DNA of 64,000 nucleotides from assembly GCA_964036315.1 (NCBI GenBank), contig OZ038487.1, positions 51,064,219-51,128,218 on the forward strand. The letters run 5' to 3'. The notes below the pieces were generated by a model that saw only the letters and a list, made by a program, of their open reading frames with translations, had not been told where the DNA came from and did no database searches. A program made the position numbers and the translations under genes. Below are positions 56,930 to 64,000 of this stretch, piece by piece. Origin of the DNA: Acanthosepion esculentum (Eukaryota > Mollusca > Cephalopoda > Sepiida > Sepiidae). Each line of letters begins with the position of its first letter. Positions within the stretch are counted from its first letter, which is position 1.

Positions 56930-57420
56930 TGAATTATTATTCTTTTAATCATTTAACTCCAAGCAAGTCAAAAACAACCCACTAAGATGCAAGAAGTTTC
57001 TGAGTGTTAGAGAATATGAGAAAAGAAACTAACCATTAAGGAGAGAGAAAATAAAAGAACAGGAATTAAGACGATAGTAGATAACAATTGATATTGCATT
57101 TCAATTTTTGAAGAACAATGTTGACTTGGAAGCAAGAAACCAGAAGAGAGTTCCACAAGTGAGAAGTGTGAGAGAAGAAAATGCTAGCATAGAACTTACA
57201 GTTACATCTAGCCATTTCAATTGCAAAATGATGAGAACTTTCTGCTAATCTAGTATTGTGGTTAAATCAATAAAGTCCAGCTACCATAGAAGAAAGTTCA
57301 TCAGAACAATTACCATGAAAGCATTTATAGAAAAAGCACTGTGAAACTACATTATAGCAGTAGGAAAGTGACTGAGGTGAGATGCCAGGTTAGAACTAAT
57401 AGCATTGTATGTATAGACTT
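56930..57420 (-). mobile_element. LINE 3' end (antisense), copy at 57 kb
   Basis: AATCATTTAACTCCAAGCAA, CCACTAAGATGCAAGAAGTT, AGAGAGTTCCACAAGTGAGA, CATCTAGCCATTTCAATTGC; closely parallels 62205-62722. On the minus strand the coding end precedes a poly-A. Confidence 0.75.
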
Positions 57421-57809
57421 TTTCTTGAGATCAATGGTTTTTCTTAAATATTAATTTTCCAAACTGCAACCTTTTAACAAATGCCTTGAAAGTTTCTCAA
57501 CAAAGTCTACATGTATATAAGCATACTATTGCTAAAAAAGTGTGATAGTAGTTAAAAAAATAAGGAGTGCTTGTACTTTCATGATTTGAATTCCAAATAT
57601 ATTTTAAAGGATGGCTTCATATTATTCATAGGTACTTTGTTTCATTGATCTTTTAAGCAATCTTAATCAAAAACATGTCAGCAGATAATTGACTGTCCAC
57701 CATTCCAATCACAAGAAAAATTTTTTTTTTTTTGTATCAGCTGTATGTCTCCAGAGCACTGACCATATTGGGACCGATTTATATTACGTAAGACAGATCA
57801 TTAAAATAT
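57421..57809. other. Unassigned AT-rich sequence
   Basis: No gene or recognised element; a T run at 57719-57733. Confidence 0.5.
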
Positions 57810-58335
57810 TTTTTTTAATCATTTCACCCCATGCAATGTGAGAATGTCACTTGTATGCAGAGGACTGCAGGGAGTAAAAGTGAAAGAGAAGAGTTTCGGG
57901 AGAATTGAGGAAAGGACAAAGATGAACAGGATCCAAGTAGACAGAAGATGGCAAATGATGTGCATTTACATTTTTGAAGATTGTAGTTATCAGGGAAGCA
58001 AGTAAACAGAAGAGGGTTCCACAGGTAGGAAGAGTGAGAAAAGAAACTGTTGGAGTAGAAGTGGGAGTTGCATTTAACAATTTCAACAGTAAAAGGGTAG
58101 GACCTAGATGCACAAGGTAGCACACTTAAATTCATGTAGTCGGGGCACCAGGTAAAAAAGTTCATCCAAGCAGTTGCCATGAAAATATTTATAGAAAAGA
58201 CAGAGGAAAGTCACATCACCTTGGTGAGAAAGTGACTGAAGTTGAGATGCCTGGTCAGGATTGAATACATTACAGATCCTTCTTTGGATTTTGTCAAGAA
58301 TCTTACAATGTATATAACTGAGGAGGAAAAGTTAA
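57810..58335 (-). pseudogene. Jockey/CR1-like LINE C-terminus and 3' UTR
   Basis: The best preserved copy of the tail. The minus-strand frame 58180-57824 has PFTVEIVKCNSHFYSNSFFS, SSYLWNPLLFTCFPDNYNLQ and KCKCTSFAIF, i.e. the YRNSFF.RT..LWNSLP..CFP..YNLQKFK signature of LINE ORF2 ends. The strand ends GCATGGGGTGAAATGATTAA plus A-run at about 57813. Confidence 0.75.
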
Positions 58336-58339
58336 AATA

Positions 58340-58975
58340 AGCAATCACGAAAAAAATACTTTACATGACCTCCTTTCAAACAAAAATACGGCTTCTGTTT
58401 ACCAGGTCTACCACTGACTTATTAACAGCCATCTCTGAAGTTATCTATCAAGCTTTGACTAAGAATGGCAAAGCTAGATATCTCAAAGTTGTTTGAGAGG
58501 GTTTGGTATGCTGACCTTCTATACAAGCTTGAGGGCTATGGTATCATGGTACATATATTTGGTTCAATCCAATTGTTCCTAACCAATCAAGTAAGGAAGT
58601 TCCTATTGAATGGGCATGGCTCCAGATTATTTCATACAAATGTGAGAACATCCTATGGCTCTATCCTTGGAGTTACGATGTTTCTGATATTCATCAATGA
58701 TCTCCTCAATGTCATCAGTTCCCAACTAGGTATTTATGCAGATGACACTACCTACCTTAGCAGCAAATTCAACAAATCTAACAAAGTAAACCTGGGAACT
58801 TGAAAAGGACTGCCAACAAGTGGTTTACAGGGGCAAGAAATGGCTTGTAAATTTCAACTCTTCCAAAACAAAACTGCTTTCATTTAATCACTACAGAGAA
58901 ACTTTTCTGCTTAACATTTCTTTAAGTACTCTCTCTTCAAAAGCTATTGCTCTTTTCATTTAAGCCCACAAGGAG
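58340..58975 (+). pseudogene. Jockey/CR1-like LINE reverse transcriptase fragment
   Basis: Starts in the RSSRSTTDLLTAISEVIYQA segment, slips frame near 58465, then an open stretch of 112 codons: LDISKLFERVWYADLLYKLE, YGIMVHIFGSI, NVRTSYGSILGVTMFLIFIN, LGIYADDTTYLS (catalytic YADD), and after another slip KKWLVNFNSSKTKLLSFNHY. The usual PQGS motif is changed to SYGS. Endonuclease absent. Confidence 0.85.
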
Positions 58976-59340
58976 TTAACACTTCTTTTCTTTAAGCATT
59001 TCACCACTAAGACACAAGGGGCTACTGGAAGTGAAAGAGAATGAAAATACTTTGGAAGGAACTGGAAACTCAATCCTAAACAGGAAACAAGGGATAAGCT
59101 TCTACTATTCAAAAGACCAGTGAGGAGTGTGAACCAGATGATAGATGAACCTGTCTCCTCCTATTGAGGAAAAATAAATAAGTAAATAAAAGAGATGTTA
59201 GAAGTATAGAATTGAAGTAGAATTTAGAAGGAACCGGAAACCCAATCCTAAACCTCTACTCTTGTTCAAAAGTCTAGGGAGGACTGTGAACTGAATGATA
59301 GGCAAACCTATTTACTCCTATTAAACTTATCCTCCGTAAA
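58976..59340 (-). mobile_element. LINE 3' UTR (antisense), two tandem segments
   Basis: CATTTCACCACTAAGACACA, GGGGCTACTGGAAGTGAAAG, then AAGGAACTGGAAACTCAATC and, after an (AATA)n patch, AAGGAACCGGAAACCCAATC again. So a 3'-UTR segment is duplicated. Related to 10395-10620. Confidence 0.6.
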
Positions 59341-59700
59341 TGTGAGGTTTGTATCATGGCATAATGTCATGGATATAATCATCACACTACATATAGTATC
59401 TTTCAAGGATTCTCAATCTTCTGGTAGTCAGTATCTCCTTTATCTTGTATTTCAAAACACCATTAGCAGTACATGATCAGTGCCAACATCTGTGATTTAT
59501 TTCATGGGGCAAGGCGGGATTACCCATGAATTGCTTAGATCAATTTTGGGTTGAATGGTTAGATATTCCACTTCTGGAAATCTTTATGTCAAATCAAAGG
59601 TATTGAGGTTCAAGTTTGAAATAATGGCTCAAAACTATTCAAATCTTAATACTTGGATTAAGCATTATGTCATCTGAGACAAAAGAGGATGCTGATAATT
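59341..59700. other. Unassigned
   Basis: No gene or recognised element. Confidence 0.5.
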
Positions 59701-60130
59701 ATGATAGACAATAATAATAATAATTATATTTTTTATATTAAAGGTCACTCAATACAAGGTTACTCAAGGTAGAGTGTTACTGTTAAAATGGCAATAATAG
59801 TCGGAGGTGAGGATTAGGTGGATAGATAACGAATAACCTTTGACTTGAAGAGAGTAAAATTGTAGCTTCCAGACAATCATCTATTTAAAAGTCTACCCAA
59901 CAAAGTTTTTGGGAAAAAACAGTTGGAGTAGAAATTTCTCTTGGCATTTGGAATGTGGAGGAAATGAGGGTTATTCAACTTTGTGAAAGTAGCATAATGT
60001 GTTTGAGTAGTAAAGGCCTGAACTAAGAATTAAAGAGTAAGAGCTCATGTGAATATTTGCAATAGAGTAGTGATAGACTGGTAATAATGTGCTTGTAGGA
60101 AAGAGGCTGCGGAGTAGATTTCAAATTTCC
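59701..60130 (-). mobile_element. Probable LINE 3' region (antisense)
   Basis: GACTTGAAGAG...TTGTAGCTTCCAGACAATCA, CAGTTGGAGTAGAAATTTCT and GTAAAGGCCTGAACTAAG parallel the wording of the better LINE tails (TTGTAGTTATCAGGGAAGCA; GTTGGAGTAGAAGTGGGAG). Weak match. Confidence 0.4.
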
Positions 60131-60742
60131 AGATGTGTACATAATCTTTTGAGTAAAGACATTTAAAATATGATTTTTTATACAGGTTGATAATTAAGAA
60201 TGTATCTGTGCAACTTAAACAAAGTAGACACAGAACTTTTTAGTTAGGTCTGTTTATTTTACTGACATCTTATCTAGCATATTTTGAGAAATAGAAAGAA
60301 AGTAAAGAGAAATGGCTGGTCCATGTTTGGGATGTATATTCTGGGCAGTTGGGACACGAGCAATATGACATCATTTCTGATAAATAAAATCTGTTGGAGT
60401 GGATACATCTGAGATACAATAAGATCCCTGAGTTAAAGACTGATCACAAGGAAGAGCCCTTGTCTTAACCAAATCACATACGATAATCACCAATACTGTC
60501 ATCAGCGTGTCAAATAAAGAATTGTACATGATGAGGTTAAATTAGGGTCACAGTATAGATGCGTCATGGATTTTGGGGATCCAATTGTATACTGCTGATC
60601 TCATATTTCTGTTATGGTGATTTTCTAAGCATTGGTTAGATGTGGCACAAGGCCAAAAGTATGGGGCTGCTAGTGAAAATTGAACAATTACTGTTATGAT
60701 GTCAAATTGAACAATTTAGTTTTGTTGATTTCACTCTCTCTT

Positions 60743-60744
<2 letters not shown>
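60131..60744. other. Unassigned
   Basis: No gene or recognised element. Confidence 0.5.

Positions 60745-60823
<79 letters not shown>
60745..60823. repeat. (TC)n(TA)n microsatellite
   Basis: TC run of about 20 units then TA run to 60822. Confidence 0.95.
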
Positions 60824-60826
<3 letters not shown>

Positions 60827-61479
60827 GTAGCAACATGATTATGCTACAAGATAATTGTCAAATGTTTGTTTAAAAAAAAAAAAAATTTTGACTAAAAATA
60901 TTGACCCTGAAGATGAACAATGATGTTCGAAAGTGCTAGGTCATCATATGGACAATACATATTTCGAAATCATTTTCAAATAAAAAGTCTCATTAGAGAA
61001 TATGAGAAAATTCAAAAGAAAATATGCAAGACTATGTTGTCTTTAACATTCAATACTACATGTTTAAAAGAAAAGTTGCTGCCAAATTACATATATATAT
61101 ATATGTATATCAATTTAAAATACAATATAAAATAGTATGTTGCAAAAGGAGACTGTAAACAGACGCGTTTAAGAAGGTGCAATCAAAAAAGTGCACAATA
61201 CAAAATCCCCAAAATTTGAGTTGTAGAGCAAAATGTAATCAGGAATACCAAAATTCAAGCTACCACACTACCCAGGTTTTGACTGTTAGGTCTCCTCAGG
61301 CAGGTAGGATGAAAGATTTTAGTTGACTCCACCACCATTATATACAGACACCAAAAATTTGGGAGTGGGGGTAAATGGAGGTGGGAAAAGGCGAAAAAGA
61401 AAGACAACAACAAAATATTTTCATCCCAGTTCGTACATACACAACAAATATTTACTAAGATGTCTGCATTTAGATAACA
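60824..61479. other. Unassigned; contains a hammerhead-like motif
   Basis: At about 60907-60933: CCTGAAGATGAACAATGATG then TTCGAAAG. GAAC/GTTC can pair between CTGAAGA and GAAA, as in Penelope-type tails here. No coding region of substance. Confidence 0.35.
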
Positions 61480-61690
61480 CCTCTGATCTTTATTTTGGCA
61501 GTTCGCCCTTGTTTGGCTATGTGGTAATTGTCAGTTTTGCCTCTTGTTTAGTTCCATCCTGTGAGTGTCAAGTTTTCCAAGCTATCTTTGCTCGTTAAGT
61601 GCCCTAGAAATTTCAGCTCTCTCTCTTTCTGATGCTATGTATAAGTGTCATTTTTGTTTCCATAGGTCTATAGGTCTCATTCCAGAAAAT
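61480..61690 (-). pseudogene. RTE-type LINE remnant (antisense)
   Basis: Reverse reading: NKNDTYT, KERELKFLGHL (near 61600), KDSLENLTLTG. Same block as 11640-11935. Confidence 0.6.
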
Positions 61691-61829
61691 AAGTATAAAT
61701 GAACAGCAAACATATATATTTAAAAATCAAAAGAAAAAATGTTTAAAGTAAGTTAATAGAGATCTAAAAATGATATGACTTATGAAAGGATCAGATAAAA
61801 AATGTAGAATCAGGAACCTTTAAAATTTA
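61691..61829. other. Unassigned
   Basis: AT-rich, nothing recognised. Confidence 0.5.
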
Positions 61830-62800
61830 ACATCTAAATATGCCTCCCCATTTCTAACATCAGACATTGCCTCCCCATTTCTAAGATTTGGCAGCCTCCT
61901 CATTTCTCACATCTGAGTTAACCTCCACATTTCTAGTATCTAACTTAGCTTTCCCATTTCTAATATTTGACTTATCCTCCGATTTCTAGCATTTGACTTT
62001 GCCTCCTCATTTCTAGCATTTGACTTTGCCTCCTCATTTCTAGCATTTGACTTAGACTCCCCATTCTTAACATTTGACTTAACCTCTCCATTTCTAACAT
62101 ATTATTTAGCCTCCCCATTTCTAACAACTGACGTTACCCCCCATTTCTATCTGGCTTTGTCTCCCCATTTTTAGCATCTAACTTTTAACTCATCATAACA
62201 CCTGACTTTTTCTTTTTTTTTAATCATTTCACCCCAAGCAAGACTATAAAGCCACTAGGATGCAAGAGGTTACTGAATGTTAGAAAATATGAGTAAAACT
62301 GCTATTAAGGAGAGAGGACAATAAAAGAATAAGAACTAAGAAGACAGAATATAACAACTGATATTGCGTTTAATTTTTGACGATCAAAGTTGACTTGGAA
62401 GCAAGAAGCTGGAAAGTGTTCCACAAGTGAGAAGTGTGAGAAAAGAAACTGCTAGCATAAAACTTACAGTTACATCTAGCCATTTCAACTATAAATTGAA
62501 GAGACCATGCCGCCAATCTAGTACTGCACTTAAATTAATAAAGTCTAATTACCATAGAGGAAAGTTCATCAGACCAATTATCATAAATGTATTTATAGAA
62601 GAGAAGCAGGAAAGCTACATTACAGTGTTGGGAAAGGGACTGAAACTGAGATGACAGATCAGGACTAATAACATTGCTGATTCTTCTTTAGATTGCATCA
62701 AGAATCTCTAAATATATAACAGGAGCACCAGCCTCCACATTTCTAGCATCTGATTTTGCCTCCTCATTTCTAGCATCTGACTTAGCCTCCGATTTTTTAT
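61830..62800. repeat. 27-bp minisatellite split by a LINE tail
   Basis: Units like CTAGCATTTGACTTTGCCTC CTCATTT. Perfect 27-bp spacing at 61986, 62013 and 62040, with degenerate units of 27-31 bp elsewhere. About twelve units lie left (61840-62200) and two to three right (62728-62800) of the LINE insertion. Confidence 0.88.
62205..62722 (-). mobile_element. LINE 3' end inserted in the minisatellite
   Basis: TTTTTTTTTAATCATTTCACCCC, AGCCACTAGGATGCAAGAGG, GTTCCACAAGTGAGAAGTGT, ACATCTAGCCATTTCAACTA, to AAGAATCTCTAAATATATAA. Minus strand, with poly-A at 62217-62222. Closely related to 56930-57420. Confidence 0.8.
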
Positions 62801-64000
62801 TTTGAGATATTGTGTCTGGCATAAATAAGTAACACTGATAGGAAAATAGAATAAATTTTTGGTGTGATTTGAAGTTGAATTCCTTTTCAAAGTAACTGTC
62901 TTGTCAGGTTATGAAGATTTGGATATAATAATAGCTTCTTTTTTTGAGAGTTGTGAGAAAAAGCAACAGAAATTAAGATGAAGGAAATCCTAGTGAAAAT
63001 CAATTAACAATAACTGACAATACTAATCTAAAAAATTTGATAAGTTTGATTTCAAGAGACAACCCCCCAAAAATATAGGATCTATTTAGTGCTATCAATA
63101 TGTTTATAAAAATTCTCCTTGTCTCAATTTCTCCATAAATTTATCCCACCTCTTTCTTTATTCCTTTTATCATTCCTTCTTTCTCTTCACTCTTAATTTT
63201 CCCTTACCTTTATAGCCCCTCTTTATTCATTTTTTAATTCTTTATTTCTCTTTACTTTTTCCCTCAATAAACTCTTTCTCTTCACTTCTGTCTTTCTCCT
63301 TTCTTTTCCTCAACAATGCTACTCTCCTTCCATTTTTTGCCGCTCCCTTTCCTAACTCCATCTCCGTAATCTAAATATTTATTGCGTTCAATATATTAAA
63401 CATAAGCAATTTTCTTGGCCACTCAACTCATGGTGCTAATACTGCTTAAAGCTATTTCCTCAGATTACATATCGCTGAAGGAAAATACAGCTCTTATAAT
63501 AATTCACAGGGAATCCTTATATCCTGCGGCAACTGAAAACGGAGAACCACTTTTTAATATTAAATCAAGAATTCTTGAGAAAGGATAAAAAAAAGTAAAA
63601 TAAATGGACAAATTATGTTACACTTATATTTATGTAAAACTGCTTTTAAAAAATTCTACATGCATACAGACATAAAAATTAAACAAAAAATATATAAAAC
63701 ATGACCTTTTTCTAAGATTGGAACTTAAGCTTGTAAAAGTTAGCCGTGACTCAAATCACTGTGATTTATCACAAAGCATTCTCTATAATCTTTAATCCTG
63801 AACTTTGACTCCTTAGCAAAATTATCGTGGCACTCAAAACTTTAACTCAGTTGTAAGTGCATTAGAATAACTTTTAAGAGGTTTAACTTGCTATCATACA
63901 AGCTTCTTTCGGAAAGCCAACTGCTTGTAAAATCTTCAGCATTCATTTTGCAAACATCAAGCATTCTTTTAAGCTTGGTTCAGTAGTAAAATCTATGGTG
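62801..64000. other. Unassigned; pyrimidine-rich tract
   Basis: No gene. 63110-63360 is strongly C/T-biased on the plus strand (CTTTC/TTCC units). Confidence 0.5.

Noticed and set aside
61830..62200. CRISPR-like array
   Set aside because: Eukaryotic context; units are contiguous degenerate 27-bp repeats without unique spacers.

Overview
This is an AT-rich eukaryotic (almost certainly invertebrate) window made nearly entirely of transposable-element debris and simple repeats. I found no host protein-coding gene, exon chain, tRNA gene or rRNA gene that I can defend. The mixture is RTE-type and Jockey/CR1-like LINE fragments, Penelope-like elements, a mag-type Ty3/gypsy element, hAT, mariner and pogo DNA elements, tRNA- and 5S-derived SINEs, and abundant (TA)n and (TC)n. 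That mixture fits a lophotrochozoan, most likely a cephalopod mollusc. The species assignment is inference only.

Region by region. 0-21 kb: mostly unassigned AT-rich sequence holding RTE reverse-transcriptase relics, an inverted pair of Penelope tails (4.7-5.1 and 16.1-16.5 kb) and three 5S-rRNA/tRNA chimeric SINEs (12.8, 14.2, 20.1 kb). 21-26 kb: a CpG-richer mosaic of inverted and direct repeats, a LINE C-terminus, a tRNA SINE and a 0.9-kb foldback element. 27-37 kb: two opposite-strand solo LTRs with 4-bp target duplications, a second LTR family (LTR-B), a pogo-like MITE, an hAT element with its target duplication, RTE pieces, a Penelope GIY-YIG coding remnant and a 22-bp minisatellite.

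37.8-43.8 kb: the best structured object, a 4,991-bp mag-type Ty3/gypsy retrotransposon on the minus strand (38707-43697). It has TGTTA...TAACA LTRs, AAGAT target duplications, a polypurine tract, gag, protease, RT/RNase H and an integrase with an intact DDE triad. It sits inside an LTR-B copy. 44-64 kb: another 5S SINE carrying an hAT MITE, mariner relics, a spacerless 168-bp perfect palindrome (51267-51434), an hAT MITE containing a pogo-like MITE, a LINE RT with YADD, and many antisense LINE 3' ends, one of them splitting a 27-bp minisatellite.

The elements do not form a pathway. They record serial, often nested, insertion. The most noteworthy items are the 5S-rRNA/tRNA chimeric SINE family, two hAT MITEs at almost the same SINE site, the perfect palindrome, hammerhead-like cores in Penelope-type tails, and the gypsy element's frameshifts at A-homopolymers. 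No previously undescribed multi-gene system is visible.
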